Shown: positions 9,026 through 19,183, numbered from the stretch's first letter. The stretch: 64,000 bases of DNA from Peptoniphilus sp. KCTC 25270 (GCF_021012875.1 NZ_JAJMZJ010000005.1:1-64000); one strand, 5' to 3'. Made by a program: numbers and translations. Notes: a model not told the origin generated them from the sequence alone.

Positions 9026-10123
9026 ATGAAATTTCATATAAACCAAAAAAACTTAAACCAATTGGTATCCGTTGCACAAAAAGCCATTTCAAATCGTACC
9101 AATATGCAAATTCTAGAAGGAATTTATTTAGAAGCCAAAAACAATGTCCTTACTATTAAAGCAACAGATACAGAAGTATCCATTGAAACCAAAGCTTCTT
9201 GTATGATTGAAGAAGAAGGAGCTATTGTTATTAATTCATCTTTATTTGGTGAAATCGTACGAAAACTTCCCAATGCAATGGTTCATATTGTTTTAGAAGA
9301 CAAAAAAATACACATTGAATGTGAACAATCATCCTTTACCATTATGGGACAAAATGCAGAAGAATATCCTCTTCTTCCAGAAGTGGATTCAGAAGAAAGA
9401 TTTGCGTTAAAAGGAGAGGATTTGGTTCGTGCTTTTAAGCAAACCATTATTGCTGTTTCAAATGATGATATGCGTTTGGCTTTAACGGGCGTTTTTATGG
9501 ATATTAAGTCCCATCAAATGAATTTTGTGGCTGTAGATGGATATCGAATGGCAATAAAAACTATAGAAAAAGAATTTCCTTTTGAACGTTCTGTTATTAT
9601 TCCAGGACGCAGTGTAAACGAACTTTCAAAACTAGTAAAAGAAGACCAAGAGATTCCGATTGTAATTGGAGATAACCATATTTGCATGGAATTGGAAGAT
9701 ACAAAATTTTATTCAAAATTAATCAATGGTGAATATTTTGAATATGGCGGATTGATCCGAGAAAGTCACGATCTATCTCCTGTTGTAAATAAAAAAGATT
9801 TACAAAACAGTTTGGAAAGAGCTTCTTTGTTATCTGGTAAAGACAGAGCGGGATTGGTGAAAATGAAAATAGAAGGGGACCAAATTTCTATTTTGTCCAA
9901 TTCTGAAATTGGAAATGTACACGAAGTCATCTCTGCTAAGGAAAACGACAAGGATTTATTGATTGCTTTTAATGCTCGTTACGTATTGGAAGGAATTCGT
10001 GTAATTGAAGAAGAAGAAATTGTGTTGAATTTTACAGATTCTGTAAATCCTTGTATTATTCAAGGAATTGAAGAGAAAGCCTATTTATATATGGCGTTAC
10101 CAGTGAGGTTGGCAAGCGAATGA
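9026..10123 (+). CDS. dnaN: DNA polymerase III beta subunit (sliding clamp)
   Basis: A 365-residue ring-forming processivity clamp made of three similar domains. The start MKFHINQKNLNQLVSVAQKA is chosen because a perfect AAGGAGG lies 6 bp before ATG 9026. An in-frame upstream ATG (8933) would extend translation back through the origin boxes and gives a non-homologous N terminus. The C-terminal YMALPVRL resembles the conserved clamp end. It overlaps the next gene by 4 bp. Confidence 0.97.
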   Translation: MKFHINQKNLNQLVSVAQKAISNRTNMQILEGIYLEAKNNVLTIKATDTEVSIETKASCMIEEEGAIVINSSLFGEIVRKLPNAMVHIVLEDKKIHIECEQSSFTIMGQNAEEYPLLPEVDSEERFALKGEDLVRAFKQTIIAVSNDDMRLALTGVFMDIKSHQMNFVAVDGYRMAIKTIEKEFPFERSVIIPGRSVNELSKLVKEDQEIPIVIGDNHICMELEDTKFYSKLINGEYFEYGGLIRESHDLSPVVNKKDLQNSLERASLLSGKDRAGLVKMKIEGDQISILSNSEIGNVHEVISAKENDKDLLIAFNARYVLEGIRVIEEEEIVLNFTDSVNPCIIQGIEEKAYLYMALPVRLASE

Positions 10124-10323
10124 GAATTGATACAGAATTTATAAAATTAGATAGTTTTCTAAAATTAATGGCTTGGGTAGAATCGGGTGGACAAGCCAAA
10201 CAATTTGTTTTAGATGGAATGGTTTTTGTTAATGGAGAAGTAGAAACAAGAAGAGGTAGAAAATTATATCCAGGGGATGTAGTAGAACTTTTTGATGAAC
10301 GGGAGACAGTAGAAGGCAATTGA
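10120..10323 (+). CDS. yaaA: S4-domain RNA-binding protein (YaaA/RlbA type)
   Basis: A 67-residue S4 domain protein: FIKLDSFLKLMAWVESGGQAK followed by FVNGEVETRRGRKLYPGDVVEL is the classic S4 RNA-binding fold. It is conserved between dnaN and recF in Firmicutes, and its role there is not firmly known (ribosome-related in Bacillus). Translation is coupled to dnaN by an ATGA overlap. Confidence 0.9.
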   Translation: MRIDTEFIKLDSFLKLMAWVESGGQAKQFVLDGMVFVNGEVETRRGRKLYPGDVVELFDERETVEGN

Positions 10324-10395
10324 TGAAATCGAACATTTGTACTATAATAATATACTGTGAAAATAGACATTGAAATGGAGTCGAAGGAGGATGTT

Positions 10396-11502
10396 TTGAA
10401 GATTAAAGAAATGCAATTGGTTTCTTTTCGAAATTATGAAAATGAAACATTCACTCCTTCTCCTGGAATCCATTTGATTAGTGGAGAAAATGGAAGAGGC
10501 AAAACCAATTTATTGGAAGGAATCGGCGTTTCTTTAAGTGCTCGGTCCTTTCGTACAACGACCATTCGAGATGTAATTCAACATGAAAAAGAAAGTGCCT
10601 ATGTAAAAACAATTATCGACTTAGAAGGTTTTGACCATACGTTAGAAATGAGTATCCGCCCAGGTCATCGTTTTTTATGGCGAGACAATAATAAAATGAA
10701 GACCATTGGGGAATACAAACGGGGAATTGGAGTGGTTGTATTTCAGCCACAAGATTTGAACATGGTTCATTCAACTCCTTCTTTGAGAAGAAATTTTTTA
10801 GACAATGCCATCCGTACCATCGATGGATTGTATGAGGAAAATGTAAAAAATTATTATCATTTAATTAGTCAGAGAAATTTTGCCCTTAAAAAACACAAAA
10901 GGGAAAAAAATCTTTTTGAAGTTTACGATTATCAATTGGCCAAAATAGGTTCTTATATATTGGTGGAAAGATTAAAAAATATAAAGAAATTAAACAACTG
11001 GGCCAAAGAGGCTTATGGAACCATTAGCAATCAAAGAGATTCTTTTCAAATGAATTATATGAGTACATTGCCGATTTCTTCTGATATAAAGGAATTGGAA
11101 AAAATGTACCATCAATTAATGAGAGACAATTTATATAAAGATATGGAAATGGGAAGGACGACCATTGGTCCTCATTTGGACGATTTGCGTTTTCAAATTG
11201 ATGGAAAAGAGGCAAAATCTTTTGCTTCTCAGGGACAAATTCGTAGCGTTGTGCTTTCCTTAAAAATAGCAGAATCTCTTTTGATTCGAGAAGCATTAGG
11301 TAGCAATCCCATTGTATTGTTTGACGATGTATTTTCGGAATTAGACCCCATACGAAGAGAAAAATTATTGGAATCTTTTAAGGGAATGCAATCTTTTATT
11401 ACAATGGCGGAACCCATTGAAAAAATATTTTATAAGGAACAATTGGAGGATATTCGACCGATTAAAATAACGGAAAAGGGAATCGAAGAATATTCTTTTT
11501 AA
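10396..11502 (+). CDS. recF: DNA replication and repair protein RecF, TTG start
   Basis: A 368-residue SMC-like ATPase that loads RecA at gaps. Walker A GENGRGKTN is near residue 31, and the C-terminal signature and Walker B region (SQGQIRSVVLSLKIAE, VLFDDVFSELD) is intact. I place the start at TTG 10396, giving MKIKEMQLVSFRNYEN as in other RecF proteins. A perfect GGAGG lies 5 bp upstream. A GTG at 10357 would add 13 residues without a good ribosome-binding site. Confidence 0.95.
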   Translation: MKIKEMQLVSFRNYENETFTPSPGIHLISGENGRGKTNLLEGIGVSLSARSFRTTTIRDVIQHEKESAYVKTIIDLEGFDHTLEMSIRPGHRFLWRDNNKMKTIGEYKRGIGVVVFQPQDLNMVHSTPSLRRNFLDNAIRTIDGLYEENVKNYYHLISQRNFALKKHKREKNLFEVYDYQLAKIGSYILVERLKNIKKLNNWAKEAYGTISNQRDSFQMNYMSTLPISSDIKELEKMYHQLMRDNLYKDMEMGRTTIGPHLDDLRFQIDGKEAKSFASQGQIRSVVLSLKIAESLLIREALGSNPIVLFDDVFSELDPIRREKLLESFKGMQSFITMAEPIEKIFYKEQLEDIRPIKITEKGIEEYSF

Positions 11503-11536
11503 GGGGTAGAGGGAAGTCCTTACAAGGAGGAATTGT

Positions 11537-13459
11537 ATGGCAAATCAGAATAAAGATTATACATCTAGCAATATCCAGGTTCTTACTGGTTTGGAACCTG
11601 TTAGAAAAAGACCAGGAATGTATATTGGTTCAACAGGGCCAAAGGGATTGCACCATTTGGTTTATGAGGTAGTAGACAATTCAGTGGATGAAGCTTTGGC
11701 CGGCCGCTGCGATACCATTGTTATAACCTTAAATGAAGATGGATCTGCAACAGTAGAAGATAATGGGAGTGGGATTCCTGTAGATATTCATAAGCAAACG
11801 GGAAAATCAACCGTTGAAACTGTACTTACGATTCTCCATGCAGGAGGAAAATTTGATGAAAGCGCCTATAAAGTTAGTGGTGGGCTTCACGGAGTAGGGG
11901 TTTCTGTTGTAAATGCCTTATCCACAAAATTAATTGCCAAAGTTCGCAGAGAAGGAAAAGAGTTTCAACAAACTTTTGAAAGAGGAATTCCAACATCAGA
12001 GTTAACGGTTATTCGTGAAAATGTAGAAGATACAGGAACAACCATTACATTTTTCCCAGATCCAGAAATTTTTAAGGAAACAACGGTATTTAATCATGAA
12101 GTTTTAATGCGCCGTTTCCGAGAAATGGCCTTTCTAAACAAAGGTGTTCGATTGGATTTTATAGACAATCGAAAAGAAGAGCAAATCAATGAAACTTTCC
12201 ACTACGAAGGTGGAATTAAAAGTTATGTAGAATTTATTAATCGGAAAAAAAATCCGATTCACGATAAAATCATATATGTAGACCAAATCGAACAAGGTAC
12301 ATCGGTAGAAATTGCAATTCAATATACAGATTCCTACCAAGAAACCGTATTAACTTTTGCTAATAATATCAATACAGAAGAAGGCGGAACCCATATGTCT
12401 GGATTCCGGTTGGCCTTGACAAAATCCATTAATGAATATGGAAGAAAGTACAATTTCATTAAGGAAAAAGAGGACAATCTTTCTGGAGATGATATTCGGG
12501 AAGGTATTAGTGCTGTTGTAAGTGTAAAAATTCCAGATCCTCAATTTGAGGGACAAACAAAGGCAAAACTAGGAAATTCAGAAACAAAATCCATCGTAGA
12601 TCGTGTATTAAGTGCTAGTTTGGAAAATTTCTTAGAAGAAAATCCAAAGGTTGGAAAAGTAATATTAGAAAAAGCTCTTTCGGCTCGTAGAGCGAGAGAA
12701 GCTGCAAGAAAAGCAAGAGATTTAACGAGAAAACGCTCCATTTTAGACAATATGACTTTGCCGGGAAAATTGGTAGATTGCCAATCCAACGACAATACAG
12801 AAACAGAAATTTTTATTGTCGAAGGGGACAGTGCCGGTGGTAGTGCCAAAAGTGGACGAGATAGTAAATTCCAAGCGATTTTACCTTTAAGAGGAAAAAT
12901 TATGAACGTGGAAAAAGCTCGTTTGGACAAAGTTTTGAATTCTCAAGAAATTCGAAATATGATTACAGCCTTTGGAACTGGAATTGATAAAGAATTTGAT
13001 TTAAGCAATTTGCGTTACGGAAAAATTATCATTATGACCGATGCCGACGTGGACGGTGCCCACATTCGTACTTTGTTGTTAACTTTCTTATTCCGTCATC
13101 TTCCTGAATTGATCAAAGGAGGCCACGTTTATGTAGCCCAACCACCACTTTACGGAATCAAACGGGGAACGAAAGTTTTAGAATATTGCTATAGCGACGA
13201 AGAATTGAAAAATGCAATGGATCGTTTAGGACGAGATCGAAACCTTAGAATTAGTCGATACAAAGGTTTGGGAGAAATGAATGCCGATGAACTTTGGGAA
13301 ACGACTATGAATCCTGAAAATCGTGTATTGTTAAAGGTAAACATTGAAGATATGGTAGAAGCAGACGATATTTTCTCTATGTTAATGGGTCAAGATGTAG
13401 CCCCAAGACGTGAATTTATTGAAACCAATGCAGTCTATGCAGAAAATATAGACATTTAG
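11537..13459 (+). CDS. gyrB: DNA gyrase subunit B
   Basis: A 640-residue ATPase subunit of gyrase. It has the GHKL ATP site (VDNSVDEALAG, GLHGVGVSVVNAL), the transducer domain and the Toprim domain (EGDSAGGSA, TDADVDGAHI). The C-terminal GyrA-contacting part ends EFIETNAVYAENIDI, typical of non-proteobacterial GyrB. AAGGAGG precedes ATG. It lies 11 bp upstream of gyrA in one operon with recF. Confidence 0.98.
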   Translation: MANQNKDYTSSNIQVLTGLEPVRKRPGMYIGSTGPKGLHHLVYEVVDNSVDEALAGRCDTIVITLNEDGSATVEDNGSGIPVDIHKQTGKSTVETVLTILHAGGKFDESAYKVSGGLHGVGVSVVNALSTKLIAKVRREGKEFQQTFERGIPTSELTVIRENVEDTGTTITFFPDPEIFKETTVFNHEVLMRRFREMAFLNKGVRLDFIDNRKEEQINETFHYEGGIKSYVEFINRKKNPIHDKIIYVDQIEQGTSVEIAIQYTDSYQETVLTFANNINTEEGGTHMSGFRLALTKSINEYGRKYNFIKEKEDNLSGDDIREGISAVVSVKIPDPQFEGQTKAKLGNSETKSIVDRVLSASLENFLEENPKVGKVILEKALSARRAREAARKARDLTRKRSILDNMTLPGKLVDCQSNDNTETEIFIVEGDSAGGSAKSGRDSKFQAILPLRGKIMNVEKARLDKVLNSQEIRNMITAFGTGIDKEFDLSNLRYGKIIIMTDADVDGAHIRTLLLTFLFRHLPELIKGGHVYVAQPPLYGIKRGTKVLEYCYSDEELKNAMDRLGRDRNLRISRYKGLGEMNADELWETTMNPENRVLLKVNIEDMVEADDIFSMLMGQDVAPRREFIETNAVYAENIDI

Positions 13460-13470
13460 GAGCGTGAAAA

Positions 13471-15897
13471 ATGACTGAACAAACAATAGGACACGATATT
13501 CAGAATGTAATTCTAGAAGATCAAATGAAAAAAGCCTACTTGGATTATTCCATGAGCGTTATTGTTTCACGTGCTCTTCCTGATGTACGAGATGGATTAA
13601 AACCAGTCCATCGTAGAATTTTATATGGAATGCAAGAATTGGGATTAAGTCCCGATAAACCCCATAGAAAATCCGCTCGTCTAGTAGGGGATGTAATGGG
13701 TAAGTACCATCCCCATGGAGATAGTTCCATTTATGATGCAGTGGTTCGTTTGGCCCAAGATTTCAACATTCGATATCCTTTGGCTGATGGGCAAGGAAAC
13801 TTTGGATCTATGGACGGGGACAGTGCAGCGGCTATGCGTTATACAGAGGTTCGTATGACCAAATTGGCTTTAGAAATGTTACGGGATTTGAACAAAAATA
13901 CCGTAGATTTTATGCCAAATTTTGACGAATCCGACGTAGAACCAACGGTTTTGCCTTCTCGCTTTCCCAATTTATTGGTAAATGGATCTTCCGGGATTGC
14001 CGTAGGGATGGCAACCAATATGGCTCCTCACAATATGAATGAAGTCATTCAAGGCGTTGTGGAGTATATGAAAAATGAGGACATTACCATTGGCGAATTG
14101 ATGAAGACCATAAAGGGACCCGATTTTCCAACCGGTGCCTTTATTATGGGAAAAGCAGGAATTAAAAGTGCTTATGAAACCGGACGAGGAAAAGTTAAAG
14201 TTCGAGCAAGGGCAGAAATTGAACCATTCAAAAGTCGTCATCAAATCATCATTACAGAAATTCCTTACCAAGTAAATAAATCCAATTTAATCATTAAAAT
14301 TGCAGATTTAGTAAAAGAGAAAAAAATAGAAGGAATCAGCGACATTCGTGATGAATCCAATCGAAATGGTGTACGAATTGTTATTGATGTAAAAAGAGAT
14401 GCCAATCCAAATGTGGTATTGAATCATTTGTATCAAAATACACAATTGCAAATTACCTTTGGAATTATTAATTTGGCTCTAGTAAATGGAGTTCCAAAAA
14501 TTCTAAATTTGAAGGAATTGATTCAATATTATGTTGAACATCAAAGGGAAATTGTAACCCGTAGAACTCAATTTGATTTAGAAAAAGCCGAAGCACGCGT
14601 TCATATTATTGAGGGGCTAAAAGTTGCCATTGATAATATTGATGAAATTATTTCGATTGTTAGAAGCTATCGTACTGACGATGAAATCAAAGGGGAATTT
14701 ACCAAACGATTTGGTTTAACCGATATTCAAGGCCAAGCAATTTTGGATATGCGAATTAAGCGATTGTCTGGATTGCAAGTGGAAAAACTAGAGGCAGAAT
14801 ATCAAGAGTTATTGGCTCTAATAAAAAAATTAAAAGAAATTTTGAGCAATAAAGAAACTTTAGACGGCGTAATTATTGAAGAAATGGAAGAAATCCGAGA
14901 AAATCACGGAGACCTTCGCCGAACTGTAATTATGCCAGATGAAGGAGAATTTGATGTGGAAAGTATGATTCAAGAAGAAGATGTGGTCATTACTTTGACA
15001 AATTCTGGTTACATTAAAAGAATGCCTGAGGGAACCTATAAACCACAAAAACGAGGGGGCCAAGGAATCAGTGCTATGAGCAAAAAAGAAGATGATTTTG
15101 TAACAGAACTTTTCATTACATCCACTCATGATACTTTGTTGTTCTTTACCAATACAGGACGCGTTTACAAATTGCGAGCTTATGAAGTTCCAAATGTAGG
15201 AAGAAATGCAAAGGGAACGGCCATTATCAATCTTTTGGATTTGGAAGAAGGGGAAAAAGTTGCCTCTATTATTCCAGTTTCCAACGTAAAAGAAACCGAT
15301 AAATTGGTTCTAATGACGAAAAAAGGTTACGTTAAGAGTACGGAATTTGGAGATTATAGCAATATTCGAAAAAGTGGAATCATTGCAATGGGTCTTCATG
15401 AAGACGATATTGTTGTTGGAAGCATCCAAACCAATGGGGAACAAGAGCTTATGGCAGTTACCAAAAAAGGGATGGCCATTCGTTTCTCAGAAAATGACGT
15501 TCGTACAATGGGACGTACTGCCAAAGGCGTTATAGGAATTCGCTTAGAAGAAGAAGATGAAGTTGTATCTTTTGTATTGGTAGACGAAAACAAAACACTG
15601 GCTGTCTTTAGCTCCAATGGATATGGAAAACGTACCAATTTGGATTCTTATAAATTGCAAAATCGTGGAGGAAAAGGACTCATCACCTATAAGATTAAGG
15701 AAAAAACAGGGGATGTTGTTAGTGCGAAGATGTTAGATGAAAGCGATGAAGTTATGATGATTACAGAGAATGGAACCATTATTCGCTTCAAAGCAGAAGC
15801 CATTAGTCTATTGGGAAGAAGTACTTCTGGCGTAAAACTAATGAATATAAAAGATAGTCAACTAGTAGCTGTAGCAAGCTATATTGGGGAAGAATAA
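13471..15897 (+). CDS. gyrA: DNA gyrase subunit A
   Basis: An 808-residue breakage-reunion subunit. The catalytic tyrosine is Tyr124 in AAMRYTE. The quinolone-resistance region reads [11 protein letters not shown], with Ser85 and Asp89 at the positions of E. coli Ser83 and Asp87, the susceptible-type residues. The C-terminal beta-propeller carries the GyrA-box-like QKRGGQG near residue 530. No obvious terminator follows; a new promoter starts just beyond the stop. Confidence 0.98.
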   Translation: MTEQTIGHDIQNVILEDQMKKAYLDYSMSVIVSRALPDVRDGLKPVHRRILYGMQELGLSPDKPHRKSARLVGDVMGKYHPHGDSSIYDAVVRLAQDFNIRYPLADGQGNFGSMDGDSAAAMRYTEVRMTKLALEMLRDLNKNTVDFMPNFDESDVEPTVLPSRFPNLLVNGSSGIAVGMATNMAPHNMNEVIQGVVEYMKNEDITIGELMKTIKGPDFPTGAFIMGKAGIKSAYETGRGKVKVRARAEIEPFKSRHQIIITEIPYQVNKSNLIIKIADLVKEKKIEGISDIRDESNRNGVRIVIDVKRDANPNVVLNHLYQNTQLQITFGIINLALVNGVPKILNLKELIQYYVEHQREIVTRRTQFDLEKAEARVHIIEGLKVAIDNIDEIISIVRSYRTDDEIKGEFTKRFGLTDIQGQAILDMRIKRLSGLQVEKLEAEYQELLALIKKLKEILSNKETLDGVIIEEMEEIRENHGDLRRTVIMPDEGEFDVESMIQEEDVVITLTNSGYIKRMPEGTYKPQKRGGQGISAMSKKEDDFVTELFITSTHDTLLFFTNTGRVYKLRAYEVPNVGRNAKGTAIINLLDLEEGEKVASIIPVSNVKETDKLVLMTKKGYVKSTEFGDYSNIRKSGIIAMGLHEDDIVVGSIQTNGEQELMAVTKKGMAIRFSENDVRTMGRTAKGVIGIRLEEEDEVVSFVLVDENKTLAVFSSNGYGKRTNLDSYKLQNRGGKGLITYKIKEKTGDVVSAKMLDESDEVMMITENGTIIRFKAEAISLLGRSTSGVKLMNIKDSQLVAVASYIGEE

Positions 15898-15900
15898 GTA

Positions 15901-15930
15901 TTGAACCACTTTCCATAAGTTTGATATACT
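15901..15930 (+). promoter_or_regulatory. Promoter of the rsbV-rsbW-sigma operon
   Basis: TTGAAC (15901-15906), an 18-bp spacer and TATACT (15925-15930) look like a housekeeping promoter. I see no clear SigB-type element, so the module may not be strongly autoregulated. Confidence 0.6.
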
Positions 15931-15961
15931 ATTCTAAATATAAAAAAAAGGGAGGTTCCCC

Positions 15962-16291
15962 ATGTCTTTTCAAATGAGTATTGATACACAAGAAAGTCAA
16001 TTGGTTATGAAGCCAAAAGGTGAGTTGGATATTTACAATACACCAAAATTTAAGGATCAAGCGGTATTGGCTTATGATAGAAATTCCAAAGACATTTTAA
16101 TTGATGGAGAAAATTTAGAATATGTAGATTCTACAGGATTGGGAGGATTTATATATCTTTTGAATTATGTACAAGAAAAGGGAAATGTAGTTGGAATGAA
16201 AAATATCAAACCCAACATTCGAAAATTGTTTACCATTACAAAATTAGACGAAGTATTCCGATTTGAGGAGGAAGAAAATGAACAAAGATAA
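15962..16291 (+). CDS. rsbV: STAS-domain anti-anti-sigma factor (RsbV/SpoIIAA type)
   Basis: A 109-residue single STAS domain. The conserved phosphorylation loop reads YVDSTGLGG, with Ser57 as the likely target. When dephosphorylated, such proteins bind the anti-sigma factor and free the sigma factor. It heads a three-gene operon with an RsbW-like protein and a sigma factor, overlapping the second gene by 14 bp. The location after gyrA matches the rsbV-rsbW-sigB locus of Clostridioides difficile, so a stress role is likelier than sporulation, though SpoIIAA cannot be excluded. Confidence 0.85.
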   Translation: MSFQMSIDTQESQLVMKPKGELDIYNTPKFKDQAVLAYDRNSKDILIDGENLEYVDSTGLGGFIYLLNYVQEKGNVVGMKNIKPNIRKLFTITKLDEVFRFEEEENEQR

Positions 16292-16652
16292 GGTTTTATT
16301 GGAAATTCCAGCAGAACCCAAATATCTTTCATTGGCTCGTTTGTCCTTATCAGGAATGGCTATGAATCTGAATTTGGATATGGATGAATTGGAAGATTTG
16401 AAACTTCTGATTACGGAAAGTTGTAACTTATCTTTTCGTATTGGACGAGTAGATCGGATTCAAATTGAAATTGAATTGGGAAAATCTTCTCTGTCTTTTA
16501 AGGTATCAGGAATTGAGAAAAAAGATTTGGAAGAAAACGATGAATACAAAATGTCTCTTATGATTTTAGAATCCTTAGGAGATATGGTGGAATTGTGTGG
16601 AGAAAGTCTTTGTGTTCGCAAGGAATTGGAGAATTCCTATGAAGAAAGATGA
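16278..16652 (+). CDS. rsbW: RsbW-like anti-sigma factor, divergent ATP lid
   Basis: A 124-residue GHKL-like protein between an anti-anti-sigma and a sigma gene, hence an anti-sigma factor by context. The start is ATG 16278 after GAGGAGGAA; an upstream TTG would add five residues. The N-box is only partly kept (ITESCN: Glu47, Asn50). The usual DxGxG box and the glycine-rich GLGL-type motif are not visible; that region reads KVSGIEKKDLEENDEYK then SLMILESLGD. It may bind sigma without efficient ATP binding or kinase activity. Confidence 0.75.
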   Translation: MNKDKVLLEIPAEPKYLSLARLSLSGMAMNLNLDMDELEDLKLLITESCNLSFRIGRVDRIQIEIELGKSSLSFKVSGIEKKDLEENDEYKMSLMILESLGDMVELCGESLCVRKELENSYEER

Positions 16653-17427
16653 GTATTATGCAATAGAAAAACCTCTATCGAAAGAGGTTCGGAAAGAGTT
16701 ATTTGCGGAGTTTTCAAAAACAAAAGATAGAGAAATTCGTGATATTTTAATTGAGGAACATTTATATATTGCGGAAATATTGGCAAAAAAATATACCAAT
16801 CGAGGAATCGATTACGATGATATTTTTCAGGTGGCTTCTATGGGGTTAATTTACGCTGTAGAGCGTTACAATCCGGATAAAGGATTTGAATTTTCTAGCT
16901 TTGCCACCCCAACCATTGTAGGTGAAATAAAGAAATATTTCCGTGACAAAGGATGGACCATTCGTGTTCCTCGACGGGTTCAGGAACTTTCGAAAAAAAT
17001 AAACAATGCAAAGGTTCATTTGGCTCAAGAATACCAAAAAACTCCAACCATTCAAGAAATTGCCGATTATTTAGGTTCTACTCCTGAGGAAGTGTTGGAG
17101 GTTATGGAAGCTTCAAAGGTTTATACGCCTCAATCTTTGGATTTAACCTATGAAGGTTCTGGAGATGATCGAGAAGTGAATTTGGTGGATTTAATTGGAG
17201 AAGATGAACAATATTTTGGAAAAATTGAATTGAACGATTTCCTAGGCCGTGCCATGGAAAAATTCAATGACGTGGAAAAAACCATATTGATTGATCGTTA
17301 CTATCACAAAAAAACCCAAGTTTCCATTGCAGAAAAATTAGGAATTTCCCAGATGACCGTAAGTAGAATAGAGAAAAAAGTTTTGGAAAAAATGCGTAAG
17401 GAAGTTATAAAATCAGCCGATTATTAG
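16639..17427 (+). CDS. sigB: RNA polymerase sigma factor, SigB/SigF/SigG family
   Basis: A 262-residue sigma-70 family protein. Region 2 reads DIFQVASMGLIYAVERYNP...FSSFATPTIVGEIKKYFRDKGW, and region 3 PRRVQELSKKIN. Region 4 ends SIAEKLGISQMTVSRIEKKVLEKMR. The start ATG 16639 gives MKKDEYYAIEK; a longer reading back into the previous gene is not supported. Its partners and its position after gyrA favour general-stress SigB, but SigF/SigG have the same architecture. Confidence 0.88.
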   Translation: MKKDEYYAIEKPLSKEVRKELFAEFSKTKDREIRDILIEEHLYIAEILAKKYTNRGIDYDDIFQVASMGLIYAVERYNPDKGFEFSSFATPTIVGEIKKYFRDKGWTIRVPRRVQELSKKINNAKVHLAQEYQKTPTIQEIADYLGSTPEEVLEVMEASKVYTPQSLDLTYEGSGDDREVNLVDLIGEDEQYFGKIELNDFLGRAMEKFNDVEKTILIDRYYHKKTQVSIAEKLGISQMTVSRIEKKVLEKMRKEVIKSADY

Positions 17428-17439
17428 GAAGTAGGGTTT

Positions 17440-18063
17440 ATGAATCGTAAATCGAATTTAATCTTAATCAACCGTGTGGTTTATGTACTTGAAATTATTT
17501 TGTCCTTGTTGTTGGTAATTGGAATCATTATTTCGATTCCTGATTTGGTAAAATATTTTGTGTCCATACTCAACAGCCCAAAGGGAATTAGTTATAGTTT
17601 GTATCAGGAATTCTTAAGTCACGTTTTGTTACTGGTTATTGGACTTGAGTTTACTTTGATGATGATTGCTCATGCGGATTCATCGGTTATTTATCTGATG
17701 GTAATGGTAATTGCCAGAAAAATGTTAATCTATGGAGATACAACCATTGATCTATTGATTGGTGTTGTGGCTATATTTATTTTGTTTGTTATAAAAAAAT
17801 ATTTTATGGCTCAACCCATTGATTCAACCGTAAGTGTAGGAATTTTCTCTGCTTCTACTGATGTAACCAATATCAATGAGCGTTTCCATTATCATATAGA
17901 TAGTTTAGGATTCCAGAGTTTAGGTGGTTTGGTATATTATTTATTGGATCAACAAGGATTGACGGCAGAAGTTGGTATGCTAGTAGATGATAAGGAATAC
18001 ATATATCAAATTGATAGTGTAAAAAATGGAATTATCCAGGAAATTTCAGTACAGAAAAAATAA
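17440..18063 (+). CDS. Membrane protein with PsiE-like segments and CorC/HlyC-type domain
   Basis: A 207-residue protein. Four hydrophobic segments at about 13-36, 57-77, 79-91 and 103-118 resemble PsiE-type membrane proteins. The soluble C-terminal part (about 150-205) reads LGFQSLGGLVYYLLDQQGL...DDKEYIYQIDSVKNGIIQEI, similar to the transporter-associated CorC_HlyC domain. It starts 12 bp after the sigma gene and ends at a terminator, so it belongs to the sigB operon. No function is known; regulation of ion transport or envelope stress is a guess. Confidence 0.65.
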   Translation: MNRKSNLILINRVVYVLEIILSLLLVIGIIISIPDLVKYFVSILNSPKGISYSLYQEFLSHVLLLVIGLEFTLMMIAHADSSVIYLMVMVIARKMLIYGDTTIDLLIGVVAIFILFVIKKYFMAQPIDSTVSVGIFSASTDVTNINERFHYHIDSLGFQSLGGLVYYLLDQQGLTAEVGMLVDDKEYIYQIDSVKNGIIQEISVQKK

Positions 18064-18069
18064 GAAAAG

Positions 18070-18088
18070 ACCCTGAAAAAGGGTTTTT
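18070..18088 (+). terminator. Terminator of sigma-factor operon
   Basis: Stem ACCCT/AGGGT with an A-rich loop followed by TTTTT, just downstream of the membrane-protein stop. Confidence 0.65.
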
Positions 18089-18178
18089 GTCTTATTTAGA
18101 GAATAGACATATATTATTGTTGCAAAGTATGATAAAATAGGGGAAATTTGATATAACAAAAGAAAATAGGGGATTTTC

Positions 18179-19183
18179 ATGATAGAGGTAAAAAACTTAA
18201 TCAAAGAATTTTCTTCGGACAATGGGACCGTTCGAGCCATTGACGATGTAAGTTTCAAAGTAAATAAAGGAGAAATTTACGGCATCATTGGCCTTTCTGG
18301 TGCAGGTAAATCAACTTTGGTTCGTTGTATCAATCGTTTGGAAGAACCAAGTGGCGGAGATATTCAAATTAATGGGAAGAGTATCATTGGAATTAATGAC
18401 AATGAATTGCTAGAAGAAAGAAGAGAAATTGGAATGATTTTTCAGTCTTTCAATCTTTTTATGCAAAAAACCGTTTATGAAAATATTGCCTATCCTATGG
18501 AAATTACAAAAAAACCAAAGGAAGAAATTCACAATCGAGTATTGGAATTGTTGGATTTTATCGATTTAAGAGATAAAGAACGCTCTTATCCTTCGGAATT
18601 AAGTGGAGGACAAAAACAAAGAGTGGCCATTGCTCGTGCTATCGCCTTAAACCCAAAGATTCTATTATCCGACGAAGGAACGTCCGCTTTGGATCCTGCC
18701 AATACCCAATCGGTTTTGCAACTATTGAGAAAAGTAGTAAAAGAATATCAAATGACCATTATTATGATTACCCATCAAATGGAAGTGGCAAAGGATATTT
18801 GTGATCGCATTGCCGTTATGGAAAAAGGAAAAATTGTAGAAGAAAATACTACAGATGAATTGTTTAAGAGTCCAAAAGCTCGAATGACTCGCTCTTTTAT
18901 TCAAAATGTAGCAGAGGAAGATTTGGAAGAAGGCATTATTGCAGCGGATTTCAAAGGGGATGTTTATCGTTTAAGTTACGGCGAAAACAATGCCCATAAA
19001 CCTCTTTTATCCAAATGCATTCGTACCTTTGATATGGAGTTAAATATTATTGCTGGAAATATTCATCATATTCCTTCAAAGAAAATCGGATATTTGATTA
19101 TTGAAATGTTAGGGGAAGCCGAAGAAAAAGAAAAAGCTCTAAACTTCCTAAAAGAAAATGGCGTAACGGTGGAGGTGTTGTAA
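18179..19183 (+). CDS. metN: Methionine ABC transporter ATP-binding protein MetN
   Basis: A 334-residue ATPase. Walker A GLSGAGKST is at 38-46, Q-loop MIFQSFNLF, signature LSGGQKQR and Walker B near KILLSDEGTSALD. The C-terminal NIL domain (about 265-334) is typical of MetN and senses methionine in characterised homologues. With MetI and MetQ it imports methionine. The leader between the previous terminator and the gene is only about 90 nt and shows no SAM or T-box element. Confidence 0.95.
   Translation: MIEVKNLIKEFSSDNGTVRAIDDVSFKVNKGEIYGIIGLSGAGKSTLVRCINRLEEPSGGDIQINGKSIIGINDNELLEERREIGMIFQSFNLFMQKTVYENIAYPMEITKKPKEEIHNRVLELLDFIDLRDKERSYPSELSGGQKQRVAIARAIALNPKILLSDEGTSALDPANTQSVLQLLRKVVKEYQMTIIMITHQMEVAKDICDRIAVMEKGKIVEENTTDELFKSPKARMTRSFIQNVAEEDLEEGIIAADFKGDVYRLSYGENNAHKPLLSKCIRTFDMELNIIAGNIHHIPSKKIGYLIIEMLGEAEEKEKALNFLKENGVTVEVL

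Noticed and set aside
18089-18178. SAM (S-box) riboswitch or T-box before metN
   Set aside because: Only about 90 nt are available after the preceding terminator, with no S-box core, T-box sequence or second terminator.
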